Part shown: positions 1 to 7,900 of the stretch, one piece after another
Layout: every line of letters starts with the position of its first letter
How positions within the stretch are numbered: the first letter of the stretch is position 1
Assembly (NCBI GenBank): GCA_947177325.1
Contig: CAMWUH010000017.1
Span: 1-16,782, forward strand
Length of the DNA stretch: 16,782 nucleotides
Origin: an uncultured Bacteroidales bacterium
GTDB taxonomy: Bacteria > Bacteroidota > Bacteroidia > Bacteroidales > Muribaculaceae
Direction of reading: 5' to 3'
Program-made: the position numbers and the translations under genes
Notes under the pieces: model-generated
Told to the model about the DNA's origin: nothing
Database searches by the model: none
Seen by the model: the letters and a program-made list of their open reading frames with translations, nothing else

Positions 1-55
1 GTCTAATTGATTTCCTGGGCGATTTCGTAGTCGTTGCGGTGGGCGGAGTTGCGCA
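1..55. repeat. Left copy of 55-bp direct repeat (glycosyltransferase 3' end)
   Basis: This segment is identical, base for base, to 1390-1444, which is the 3' end of the intact glycosyltransferase gene. Read on the minus strand it carries the last codons of that enzyme, ending in NDYEIAQEIN and the TAG stop (plus-strand CTA at 3-5). The match ends at base 55: the next base is t here and c in the right copy. No glycosyltransferase body is attached, so this is an orphan gene end. The repeat begins at the first base of the window, so its true left limit is unknown. Confidence 0.95.
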
Positions 56-173
56 TTGTTGTTAAAAGGTCAGAGTAATCATAATATTAATGTATATAAT
101 AAACTCATTAATTTAATGAACAATATTTAAGATAAAAGTATTTATAATACATCATGTTATAATTCATCTTATT

Positions 174-930
174 ATGTTAAATATCAAATTTCCTTCTTGT
201 TTGTGGTTTATTGCTATAGGTGTATAATGTATAGCTGTGATAACAATGAAAATGTTGTACCCTTTAACGAAGTTGATGCAACGCAACTTTTTAATGAGTA
301 TAGTAAAATGCATGCATCATCAATTTTTAATCATGCAACAAGAAGTAGCGGTCAACGTGAAATTCCTGCCATAACTGCCGAGGATGTTAGTATGTTAGCA
401 GGTATGTCTAAAGAAGAAATGGAAGTTTTTTCTAAAGAAATAATTTCGCCATACACTAATGATGTGGAGTCATTTTTGGATTCAATTTCGTACGAAAATA
501 TAATAATACTCTTGGGGATCTCACAGAATTGGAAAGGTTAAAGTTTTTTGCCCAGCAGTATTTTGATAATGGCGGAGGCGTATCTTCTTTAGAAGCATAT
601 CTACCTGAAGATATGACAGAAAAGCAAATTAAAGTATACGTAGCGATGGCGATATATATTGATAAAGTTGCCTTTCCAATATATTCCGGACTGATCGATA
701 ATATTTCAATTGATGATGATGAGATTAGTACTGAAGACCATGAACTATGTAAATTGGCCGCTGCCGCTAAACTTACTTTAGCAGGTGTTGAGTTTGGGGT
801 AAGCCAATTGGTGGATATTATGACAGATGGCGCAGGCTTTACTATCGAAGGTTTGGAAGATGCGTTATTGGCTGCAGCGGTTACGCAAATATGGATTGAA
901 TATGAACATTGTAATGGCAGATGGCATTAA
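174..930 (+). pseudogene. Frameshifted probable lipoprotein gene, family unknown
   Basis: Three overlapping frames read as one protein of about 250 residues. An ATG at 174 opens MLNIKFPSCLWFIAIGV, which resembles a signal peptide, and meets TAA at 225. The next frame continues as YSCDNNENVVPF, a cysteine followed by acidic and Asn residues as in Bacteroidota lipoproteins, and runs to a stop at 539-541. Around 497-505 the sense passes to a third frame, giving YENYNNTLGDLTELERLK and then an intact stretch to TAA at 928-930. Both changes are in the direction of a one-base loss. The C-terminal part is Ala-rich and ends IEYEHCNGRWH. I do not recognise the family. Less likely, two short genes are real: one from ATG 227 and one from TTG 529. 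Base composition is AT-rich, unlike the genes to the right. Confidence 0.6.
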
Positions 931-1041
931 ATATGTTATAAACTATCTTAATTTTTGATGCCCGGCCCATAAGTCTTAGCTGACGCTCAGTATAGAGTGT
1001 AAGAAGAAGGCAGTTAACAGCTCAAAATTCCTTAGGTTAAT
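931..1041. other. Gene-free spacer in AT-rich island
   Basis: There is no credible coding frame here. A small hairpin, CTGA-CGC-TCAG, lies near 982-992. A TTAATTTTTG string at about 948-957 is close to, but not, the Bacteroidales -7 motif TAnnTTTG. The segment separates the broken lipoprotein gene from the small membrane protein. Confidence 0.4.
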
Positions 1042-1290
1042 ATGAAAACAATCCAAAAACCTGATGCAAAAAAGATTAGCATTGCGCTTATCCCAATTTA
1101 TGTTATGATTGCATACGTCATAATAACCCGGTCAAATCCAGTTTGGGTATACGTAGTGGGAGGGACATCGATAATCTGTTATTTTGCCCTTTTGGGATTT
1201 TTTTGCATTAAACAGAAATGTTATCAGCAATTATGGGTTAACTTGGCTGTAGCAGCAATTTTTTTGCTGACCTTTTTCGTGAAATGGTAA
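1042..1290 (+). CDS. Small three-helix membrane protein, unknown function
   Basis: This 82-residue protein starts at an ATG. Its N-terminus is short and basic, with Lys at residues 2, 6, 10 and 11. Three hydrophobic helices follow, at about residues 13-28, 34-55 and 64-81. The first loop contains TRSNPVW, the second contains the CIKQKCYQQ stretch with two Cys, and the chain ends FFVKW. It is almost certainly an inner-membrane protein, but I do not recognise a family and no catalytic motif is visible. It lies in the same AT-rich island as the broken lipoprotein gene, 111 bases downstream and on the same strand, so the two may have arrived together. An immunity-like or accessory role is possible but nothing in the sequence shows it. 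Confidence 0.6.
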   Translation: MKTIQKPDAKKISIALIPIYVMIAYVIITRSNPVWVYVVGGTSIICYFALLGFFCIKQKCYQQLWVNLAVAAIFLLTFFVKW

Positions 1291-1350
1291 AATTGATAGT
1301 CAATCCCAATTTTCAATTCGGTGGGTAGGGATTTGGGAAACCGGGATTAA

Positions 1351-1392
1351 GACTCGGTTCCTCAGCATTAACAAATATTTGGGAACCGGGTC
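1351..1392 (-). terminator. Hairpin directly at the glycosyltransferase stop codon
   Basis: The arms GACTCGGTTCC (1351-1361) and GGAACCGGGTC (1382-1392) pair over 11 bp with one G-T wobble. The 20-base loop includes the palindrome CAAATATTTG (1372-1381). On the minus strand the stem starts at the last base of the glycosyltransferase TAG, so it is placed as a 3'-end structure of that transcript. No long T-run follows, so intrinsic termination is uncertain and an RNA-stabilising or processing role is equally possible. Confidence 0.45.
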
Positions 1393-1444
1393 TAATTGAT
1401 TTCCTGGGCGATTTCGTAGTCGTTGCGGTGGGCGGAGTTGCGCA
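1390..1444. repeat. Right copy of 55-bp direct repeat (3' end of intact gene)
   Basis: This is the second copy of the sequence at 1-55. It contains the final codons and TAG stop of the complete glycosyltransferase gene, so insertion or duplication at this point would leave that gene intact. The 1,334 bases between the copies are AT-rich and carry different genes from the flank. This is the pattern left by elements that integrate at gene 3' ends, although no integrase is in view. Confidence 0.95.
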
Positions 1445-2345
1445 CAATGAGCTCGCCTATGAAGCCGGCGAGAAATAGCTGGGTGCCCAGGAGCATCATA
1501 GTCAGAGCAAGGTAGAAGTAGGGTGAATCCGTGACCAGGCGATAGGGGGCGCCGGTGTGCATGTGGTAGAGCTTCATCGCTCCTACCAAAACCACGGCAA
1601 TGAAGCCGATAAGAAACATCAGCGAGCCCAACAACCCGAAAAAATGCATGGGTTTACGGCCGAATTTCCCGGTAAACCAAAGTGTCATCAAGTCGAGGTA
1701 GCCGTTGACAAAACGCGACATCCCAAATTTTGATTTGCCATATTTGCGTGCCTGGTGGTGCACCTCCATTTCATCAATTTTAGTAAAACCGGCATTTTTA
1801 GCCAGAATGGGTATGTAGCGGTGCATATCGCCGTACACTTCTATCCGCTTCACGACATCGGCGCGATAGGCCTTCAATCCGCAGTTAAAATCGTGGAGGT
1901 TTTTAATTCCCGACACTCGGCGAGCTGTGGCGTTGAAAAGTTTTGTAGGAATAGTTTTGGACAGAGGGTCGAAGCGCTTGCGTTTCCAACCCGACACCAG
2001 GTCCATGCCGTCAACGGTGATGCGGCGATAGAGCTCGGGAATTTCATCGGGAGAGTCCTGAAGGTCGGCATCCATAGTGATGACTACTCGTCCTTTGGCG
2101 CGGGCGAAGCCGGTGTTGAGGGCCGGCGACTTGCCATAGTTGCGGCGAAATCTAACACCGTTGATAGCCTTGTTATGGGCCGCCAGGTCAGTGATTACGC
2201 GCCAGGAATCATCGGTAGAGCCATCGTCAACGAAAATAACCTCATAACTGAAGTTATTCTCTTTCATCACACGCTCAATCCAAGCTGCGAGCTCGGGGAG
2301 CGATTCGGCTTCGTTATAAAGAGGAACTACTACTGAAATATCCAT
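1392..2345 (-). CDS. GtrB/DPM1-like family 2 glycosyltransferase
   Basis: A 317-residue membrane-anchored GT-A glycosyltransferase. Residues 1-230 form the catalytic domain: VVVPLYNE at 5-12, nucleotide-binding DDGS at 40-43, DADLQD at 92-97 where DAD is the metal-binding motif, NCGLKAYR at 154-161, and RKYGKSKFG at 200-208, typical of the GtrB/DPM1/ArnC group. Two transmembrane helices follow, at about 234-257 and 276-299. Members usually transfer a sugar from a nucleotide donor to undecaprenyl phosphate on the cytoplasmic face. The donor sugar cannot be read from the sequence. It is the last gene of the porU-porV-ispF run, 112 bases after ispF, so it may have its own promoter. Its 3' end is duplicated at 1-55. 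Confidence 0.9.
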   Translation of the reverse strand: MDISVVVPLYNEAESLPELAAWIERVMKENNFSYEVIFVDDGSTDDSWRVITDLAAHNKAINGVRFRRNYGKSPALNTGFARAKGRVVITMDADLQDSPDEIPELYRRITVDGMDLVSGWKRKRFDPLSKTIPTKLFNATARRVSGIKNLHDFNCGLKAYRADVVKRIEVYGDMHRYIPILAKNAGFTKIDEMEVHHQARKYGKSKFGMSRFVNGYLDLMTLWFTGKFGRKPMHFFGLLGSLMFLIGFIAVVLVGAMKLYHMHTGAPYRLVTDSPYFYLALTMMLLGTQLFLAGFIGELIVRNSAHRNDYEIAQEIN

Positions 2346-2457
2346 GGCAAAAAATGTTGAGAAGCAGGGGTGTGTGGGTTAGGATGTTGAAACGATGCGG
2401 AGCGAGAAGGGGGGCAATGAAGCGATTCAGGAAAATCAGACGGCCCGGAGCGTGGCA
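2346..2457. other. Intergenic gap between ispF and the glycosyltransferase gene
   Basis: These 112 GC-rich, purine-rich bases separate two minus-strand genes. I see no hairpin with a T-run and no TAnnTTTG motif on the minus strand. The plus-strand open frame crossing it is low-complexity and Arg-rich and looks like a composition artefact. Confidence 0.4.
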
Positions 2458-2958
2458 TCAGAGAGGCGGGGATAGAGGGCGGAGCAGAGTGGCGGTGGCC
2501 AACGCTGCTATCCCCTCTTTGCGCCCTGTGAAGCCGAGGCGCTCGGTGGTGGTGGCCTTTACTGAAACTCGGTCGAGGTCAACATCGAGGTCTGACGCAA
2601 GATTGGCGCGCATCTGCTCGATGTAAGGCAGCATTTTGGGCGCTTGGGCTATGATTGTAACATCGGCGTTAGAGATTGCGAAGCCGCGCTCAGAAGCCAT
2701 ATCAACCACGGCGCGTAGCAGCCGTCGCGAATCGGCGCCCTCCCATTGCGGGTCGGTGTCGGGGAAATGCTTGCCGATATCGCCCAATGCCAGAGCCCCG
2801 AGCAGGGCATCGCATAGAGCATGGATTGCCACGTCGGCATCGCTGTGGCCGAGCAGTCCGCCGATAGAGGAGGGTATGTCGACACCACATATTATCAATT
2901 TGCGCCCGGGCGCAAATTGATGCACATCAAAGCCGTTGCCTACGCGAATATCCATCAT
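2458..2958 (-). CDS. ispF: 2-C-methyl-D-erythritol 2,4-cyclodiphosphate synthase
   Basis: A 166-residue cytoplasmic enzyme of the MEP isoprenoid pathway. It cyclises CDP-methylerythritol 2-phosphate to the 2,4-cyclodiphosphate with loss of CMP and works as a trimer. Zinc ligands are visible at Asp11 and His13 (GFDVHQF) and His46 (AIHALCDALLGA). GHSDADV at 37-43 and the TTTERLGFTGR region near 140-150 are further family signatures. Length is normal. The start is an ATGATG pair, so the true start could be one codon later. The gene lies 14 bases after porV and is probably co-transcribed with it. Its product route also leads to undecaprenyl carriers, the likely acceptor of the next gene's enzyme. 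Confidence 0.96.
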   Translation of the reverse strand: MMDIRVGNGFDVHQFAPGRKLIICGVDIPSSIGGLLGHSDADVAIHALCDALLGALALGDIGKHFPDTDPQWEGADSRRLLRAVVDMASERGFAISNADVTIIAQAPKMLPYIEQMRANLASDLDVDLDRVSVKATTTERLGFTGRKEGIAALATATLLRPLSPPL

Positions 2959-2972
2959 GTCGTAACGGGCTA

Positions 2973-4193
2973 TCAGCGGCGGCGGCCAAGGAGTTCGCGG
3001 AGGCCGTCCATGTCAAACGATAGGGTGAAACGGAGAGTTTGGTCGAGTGGCGATGTTTGGGCGGTTGCAAGCATATAGGCAGCGTCGAGGCGCACCACAT
3101 TGAGCGAGAACCCGGCACCCATTGTGAAATATTGGCGATTACCCTTCATGGCGCTTTCGTGGAAATAACCGGCACGCACGAAGAATTGATTGTTGTAGCT
3201 GTATTCCGCACCAATCGAGTAGTTAATCTCTTTCATCTCTTCCGAAAAACCGCCCGGTGCGTCGCTGAATGATTTGAAGATACCTGAAATGCCTGAGGTG
3301 TTTTCCCATTTTTCGAGAGCATCGAGATAGGCACGTTCATCTTCCTGGCCGTCAGCATCGAGATAGTTGCCGGGGAGAGGGCGGGCAGGCACCAGCAGCT
3401 TGGTCAAATCGAGCGACACGGCGAGGTTGTGGTAGTCGGCCAGCGGGAACGTGAAAGTCGTGCCCAGGCGCAACTGAGCGGGGAGGAAGGCCGGGTCCTG
3501 GCCATTGTTGTAATTTACCTTGGTGCCGACATTGGAGATGTTCCAGCCCCACGACCATTGACATTCGTTGCGGCCGATAATGGGATATGTGGTGAAATAG
3601 CCTGCAATGTCAAAGGCAAAGGCCGAGGCGCCCACGGTTTGATCGCCGGCGTAGGAGGTGGAGAAACCGAGGTCAGAATAAATGTAGCGAAACACCACGC
3701 CCATAGAGTATTTCTCCGACAGCTTGCGCGAGTAGCCGGCATCAACCGAGAGCTCGTAGGGGTGGAGGCTTTGGCCGGATAGGTCAGTCGGGCCTGCGGA
3801 GTTGACCTCGCCGAGCGAGAAGTAGCGGAGCGAAGCAGCCACGGCTTGTATATCGCTCGATCCTAACTTCCAGTAGCCGGCAACATTGGCAAGGAAGATG
3901 TCGTTGACCAATTTGCGGAGCCAGGGAGTGTAGCTGATTGACACGCCCCCTTGCGAATAGGCAAAGGCATATTTCGAGGGGTTCCAGAATTGCGAGTTGA
4001 CATCGGGCTCGGTGGCGGCGCCGAGGTCACCCATGGATGCGCCGCGTGCATCGGGCGCGATAGAGAGCGACGTCACGCCGGTTTCGATAGGGTTGAAGTC
4101 GTTTTTGATGTCGCCGTCGGCGTAGGCGGGCATTGACGCTGCAAGGAGCAGACCGGCAAGGGCAAGAAGTGATATATGTTGGTGTTTCATCAT
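2973..4193 (-). CDS. porV: T9SS outer-membrane shuttle protein PorV (LptO)
   Basis: A 406-residue outer-membrane beta-barrel of the FadL-like PorV family. PorV collects folded T9SS cargo from the translocon by its C-terminal signal and delivers it to the PorU attachment complex. A signal peptide at residues 1-25 ends SMPAYA before DGDIK. The mature N-terminus contains PDARGASMGDLGAATEPD and FWNPSKYAF, the conserved start of PorV proteins. Alternating amphipathic strands continue to the aromatic-rich C-terminus (LRFTLSFDMDG). The start is an ATGATG pair. It lies 36 bases after porU, the same order seen in other T9SS-bearing Bacteroidota, and 14 bases before ispF. Confidence 0.93.
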   Translation of the reverse strand: MMKHQHISLLALAGLLLAASMPAYADGDIKNDFNPIETGVTSLSIAPDARGASMGDLGAATEPDVNSQFWNPSKYAFAYSQGGVSISYTPWLRKLVNDIFLANVAGYWKLGSSDIQAVAASLRYFSLGEVNSAGPTDLSGQSLHPYELSVDAGYSRKLSEKYSMGVVFRYIYSDLGFSTSYAGDQTVGASAFAFDIAGYFTTYPIIGRNECQWSWGWNISNVGTKVNYNNGQDPAFLPAQLRLGTTFTFPLADYHNLAVSLDLTKLLVPARPLPGNYLDADGQEDERAYLDALEKWENTSGISGIFKSFSDAPGGFSEEMKEINYSIGAEYSYNNQFFVRAGYFHESAMKGNRQYFTMGAGFSLNVVRLDAAYMLATAQTSPLDQTLRFTLSFDMDGLRELLGRRR

Positions 4194-4229
4194 CGGAAAA
4201 TAGGGTGGGGCGCGGGGCCTTGATTATGA

Positions 4230-7200
4230 TTATCGAGTGGCTTGCACCACGGTTACAGTCAGTTTGGGGGTTGTGGCATAGAAGATGCCTGAATTGAGAA
4301 TGGCGTAGGCATGGTAAACGCCGTCGGCCACAGGCTTGCCGTCGCGGCCGGTCAAATCCCATTCGGCAGGGAAAGAGCAATTGGCTGTTGACCACACCAC
4401 GTTGCCGGCAGAGTCTTCAACCACGAGGCGACCGGCGGGGGCGTCGGTAAAGGTGTGGTTAAGCCCGAAGGTGGCTTGAACGCGAGCCACCTTTTCCTCC
4501 ATGGTCAGATGAGCGGTGACTGATGAGTGGCTGACGGTGAAGTTGATGTTGGCCTCGGCCAAGTTGCCGTAGTTGTCAGAAACCATCAGTTGACCGGAGT
4601 GTCGGCCGTCGGCAACGGAGTTGACGGGGATGCGCATCACCACAGAGCCGTCGGGCTGAGTCGACATCATGGCGGCCACCACTTGGATGGTGCGGGATTG
4701 GTCGATGGTGAAGGTGGGCGACCCGCTGATGTTGCCCGAGGTCACTTTGAAAGCACCGGGGCCCGGGGTCAGATGAGCGATGAGGGTAAACTCGGAATCG
4801 ACCGCATCGCCGTCAACAAAGTCGGGGGTGTCGATAAAGATTTTGTCAATAGTCGGGGGAGCGACTTCGGCAATTTCTGCAGGCACTTCGTCGTTGACCA
4901 GGAAATATTCTACGTTGTGGGAATAATAGCGCTTGTTGTCGTCAGATACGGCGAGCATTGTGGCGCGGTTGTGCCAGGGGAGCAAAGTGCTGCCGCGCGG
5001 ATTAATCCTGGAGGGGAGAGGGCAGGTGAAATTGAGAGTAAATTCACCGTTGACTACCGGCGCTTCGACGGTGACGAGCACGTCGGAGTCAAGGAGAATG
5101 TTGTCAGAAGCATCGTTGTCGGAAATCTCCTGTTTGCGAGGTTGTTCGTGGAGATTGAAGTAGATGGTGCCGTTGAATTCGGTATCTACCTCTCCATTCT
5201 TGGCGGTCAGTATTTGACCTGTCAGCCTGGTGGGAGTCAGGGGGGTGATACGGTATTCAAGGCCGGGGTTTATAGGGCTGTCGTTGAGGAAACGGGGATT
5301 GATTTTGTCGGTTTCGGGGACACGGAGAGGGAGAGCGGGGTCACCGCAGAGGTTGTAGCCGTAGATAATCCGGTCCATGCCATCCATTGAGGAGTTGGTA
5401 TGGGCTTTTTGAATATCGCGGTAAAACTCGCCGATGGTATAGCCCGGTTCGGCGTTGGCATAGATTTGGCCTGTTGTTGAATTGATAGCTTGGTTGCAGA
5501 TGGTCCAGGTGCTTCGTCCGGCACCGATAGAAGCGATAGTGCCGCCGTTGGGCTGCAACATCATGATTTCCGACATGCCTCGTTCGAGCTTATCGAAGGG
5601 ATAGTTTTCGCAAGTAGCGAAGAAGGCAACCGGATAGCAGTTATAAGAGGTGTTGTATACGTCGTTATCGGTCCACACCATTTGCTTTGTCAGGCTTCGG
5701 AAAGACCCGTGGCCTGAAAAGTCGAGGAAGTTGACACCCGAGCGGAGCGCTTGGCTGATGGCGGCTGTGGTGCCCGGCGATTTACTGCCGATCAGTGGGA
5801 ATAGCGACACGTAGGCTTTGACAACGGTTGAGTTGCTTCGGCCTGAGTTGATTGCACGAACCACTGATTCACCGTTTTGGGCGTGGGAGAGCCTTTCGGC
5901 GGGGTCAGTAAGCACGAGGGCCCGGTTAACGGCGTCGACAGTGGGCGTCACGGTCAGGTATTCTTCGATTTTGTCAACGGCATTGGTGGCTTCCTCGCGA
6001 GTGTAGGCGGGAATACGTCCGACGCCAATAAACGGAGCCACTCTAAACAAATCTTTCTCGCTCCCCATAGTTTCGCCCGGACGACCGAAATAGCTGTCGG
6101 CGGCAAAGCCGTCTACTCCGCTTGCCAGATAGTCGTAGTCAGTTGTGGCATAAGTGGGGATGAGATTGTTGTCCTCGACAAAGGGGGCTGATTTGCCGAT
6201 GCCGCGCAAGTCGTTGGAGCCGGGGCCGAAGAGCAACACGTTGGTCAGCTTGGCGCCGGGGCGGAAATACAGTTTGCCTATGAAGCGGCGGATGCCGTTA
6301 AGTGAGGGTGTGCCTGATGAAAATTCGTTGTAAATTTCAGGGAGCTCGACCACAGCCACTTTCTGGCCCAGCTCAACGCGGTGGAGCTCGGCAAGGCGTT
6401 CAGCCTGGTCGCGCAGCAACTTGGTAGTGATAATCAGGAACTCGGGCACCTCCATGGCGTGGAGATTGGAGTTGGTGACTTCGCCTGCGTATTCAACGTC
6501 GTAGAAGCGGGTGTCGGAGTCAAAAGCTATGTAGGCGCGGGCGGGAACGGAGGCTGTAAGAGTGAAATCGGCAGTCATGCTACACTGAACGGTGCCTTCT
6601 TCGTCCATCGCCGACAGTTCCATCGGAGCAACGGCGTGGGCCGAGGTAACGTCCCAGATGCGAGTTGATTCGGTGGCATTATATAGAACGATGCGCTTCC
6701 CTGCAGTCCCCTGCGAAAACAACATTCTCATCTGGCCGTTTTCAGCGTTGGCAAAGTTGTTGTGGCGGGTATAGGCCACGGCCATATAGTCAAGGTAGAT
6801 TTTTTGAGTGCCGCCGGTGGGGTCAGCAGTGATTTTGAATTGACCGGCCTGCTCATCGGTGGTGAAGCGGGGAACATATTGGTAATATCGGTAGGCGCTT
6901 GTGCCCCCGGTGGTTACGATAAGCTTATGGAGAGCCTCGTTAGGCTTATCGAGAGGGATCTTATGGGTTGAGTTGTAGCCGGGAAGAGTGACAAGAGCTT
7001 TTGCCGGGTTGTTTGCAACGCCCTCGGTCACTGCGAGAGGAAACTGAAAAACTACTTTGGAGGAGCTGACGCGGTCAACATAGTTAAGGTCGGCTGAGAA
7101 AGTGTTGTCGTCGTATTCCGTAAGCATTCTTCCGAAATAGTGTAACCCCAGGCCTGAGGGCTTGGATAACTCTTCCTCGATAAAGCTGACGCATTGGTGG

Positions 7201-7706
7201 CTTGAAATGGAAGTGGCCGGGGGGAGGAGTGCCACTTTTGATGTGGTTTGTGTGGCGGGTCGGTCAGAGAGGAAATAATAGCCGGCGTCGGCAGCCAGGT
7301 TGCGCTCGGGGCGCGGGACGGCAGTCAGAGCGTTAAGATATTCCAAGCCGGGACGCACTTCGCTCTCGCCGTAAAACACTATGCGGTCGCCATCAATTTC
7401 AGAGTATTGCAGCGGAAGGTCCTCGGGCATTGCTGCGGGCTTGAAGTTATTCCAGTAAAGAGCGCCGCCATAACCGTAGACGTGAACATTTTCCGGGTTG
7501 TCAAAGCCCCATTTGCGCAGCTGATCGAAAGAGATTTGGTGCATACCGGTGTTGGTGACCTTTATCTTGACCCAGCGGCCTTCTGACAGAGGAGAATCGG
7601 TGGCGGGATATGACAAAGCGTTGGCCGGAGTCAGAGCAGATTGCATCAGCATCGCTACCGCAGCCAAAGCTAATTTACAGAATATGAGAGAGCTGATATT
7701 TTTCAT
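4230..7706 (-). CDS. porU: T9SS C-terminal signal peptidase/sortase PorU
   Basis: A gingipain-like (C25 family) cysteine peptidase of 1,158 residues from the ATG at 7706. PorU removes the C-terminal signal of T9SS cargo and joins the cargo to anionic LPS at the cell surface. The first ~30 residues are a signal peptide (MKNISSLIF...LTPANA). The catalytic pair is His666 in DFSGHGSF and Cys699 in FFATCENYPF, preceded by the GPGSNDLRG region. Beta-rich domains follow, and the C-terminus resembles a FlgD-like Ig domain (WDLTGRDGKPVADGVYHAY). A TTG 21 bases upstream would add MINLCIC but puts polar residues before a complete signal peptide, so I reject it. Length is close to that of known PorU proteins. 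porV follows directly. Confidence 0.94.
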   Translation of the reverse strand: MKNISSLIFCKLALAAVAMLMQSALTPANALSYPATDSPLSEGRWVKIKVTNTGMHQISFDQLRKWGFDNPENVHVYGYGGALYWNNFKPAAMPEDLPLQYSEIDGDRIVFYGESEVRPGLEYLNALTAVPRPERNLAADAGYYFLSDRPATQTTSKVALLPPATSISSHQCVSFIEEELSKPSGLGLHYFGRMLTEYDDNTFSADLNYVDRVSSSKVVFQFPLAVTEGVANNPAKALVTLPGYNSTHKIPLDKPNEALHKLIVTTGGTSAYRYYQYVPRFTTDEQAGQFKITADPTGGTQKIYLDYMAVAYTRHNNFANAENGQMRMLFSQGTAGKRIVLYNATESTRIWDVTSAHAVAPMELSAMDEEGTVQCSMTADFTLTASVPARAYIAFDSDTRFYDVEYAGEVTNSNLHAMEVPEFLIITTKLLRDQAERLAELHRVELGQKVAVVELPEIYNEFSSGTPSLNGIRRFIGKLYFRPGAKLTNVLLFGPGSNDLRGIGKSAPFVEDNNLIPTYATTDYDYLASGVDGFAADSYFGRPGETMGSEKDLFRVAPFIGVGRIPAYTREEATNAVDKIEEYLTVTPTVDAVNRALVLTDPAERLSHAQNGESVVRAINSGRSNSTVVKAYVSLFPLIGSKSPGTTAAISQALRSGVNFLDFSGHGSFRSLTKQMVWTDNDVYNTSYNCYPVAFFATCENYPFDKLERGMSEIMMLQPNGGTIASIGAGRSTWTICNQAINSTTGQIYANAEPGYTIGEFYRDIQKAHTNSSMDGMDRIIYGYNLCGDPALPLRVPETDKINPRFLNDSPINPGLEYRITPLTPTRLTGQILTAKNGEVDTEFNGTIYFNLHEQPRKQEISDNDASDNILLDSDVLVTVEAPVVNGEFTLNFTCPLPSRINPRGSTLLPWHNRATMLAVSDDNKRYYSHNVEYFLVNDEVPAEIAEVAPPTIDKIFIDTPDFVDGDAVDSEFTLIAHLTPGPGAFKVTSGNISGSPTFTIDQSRTIQVVAAMMSTQPDGSVVMRIPVNSVADGRHSGQLMVSDNYGNLAEANINFTVSHSSVTAHLTMEEKVARVQATFGLNHTFTDAPAGRLVVEDSAGNVVWSTANCSFPAEWDLTGRDGKPVADGVYHAYAILNSGIFYATTPKLTVTVVQATR

Positions 7707-7900
7707 GCAAATGCAAAGGTTTATCAAAAAGGAGAGATTGGAGGTTGATTGATATTAGAGAGAGTTACGGAGAGAAAGGAAATGATGGTCAGAGAGGGAG
7801 CGACAAAGCGCATTTTTCCCCTCTATTATTGACTAATAACGCTAAAAGTCGCTGTTTTATTATTTTAACGTAACATTATCTGCGCAATTCGGGGAATTAT
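7707..7900. other. Intergenic region upstream of porU
   Basis: These 194 bases separate the stop of the FAH-like gene from the porU start, both on the minus strand, so a porU promoter is expected here. I find no exact TAnnTTTG on the minus strand. The nearest is AACCTTTG at 7713-7720, too close to the ATG. Two small inverted repeats are present: AATTC-GGG-GAATT at 7886-7898, just after the upstream stop codon, and TTATT-GACT-AATAA near 7827-7840. Neither has a convincing terminator T-run. Confidence 0.4.

Noticed and set aside
143..163. Two TATAAT strings as sigma-70 promoters
   Set aside because: Bacteroidota primary sigma does not rely on this motif, and such strings are expected by chance in very AT-rich DNA.
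495..510. Programmed -1 frameshift in the island gene
   Set aside because: There is no clear X-XXY-YYZ heptamer or downstream structure, and a second shift upstream makes gene decay the simpler explanation.
1755..2336. Plus-strand open frame of 193 codons
   Set aside because: It is antisense to the clearly identified glycosyltransferase and shows no family motif.
4527..5390. Long plus-strand open frame of 287 codons
   Set aside because: It lies wholly opposite porU, whose protein is recognised along its length. GC-rich codon bias opens the antisense frame.
7713..7720. AACCTTTG as a porU promoter
   Set aside because: It has one mismatch to TAnnTTTG and would place the transcript start at the start codon.
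7707..7727. PorU start at TTG 7727
   Set aside because: The ATG at 7706 begins a complete signal peptide.
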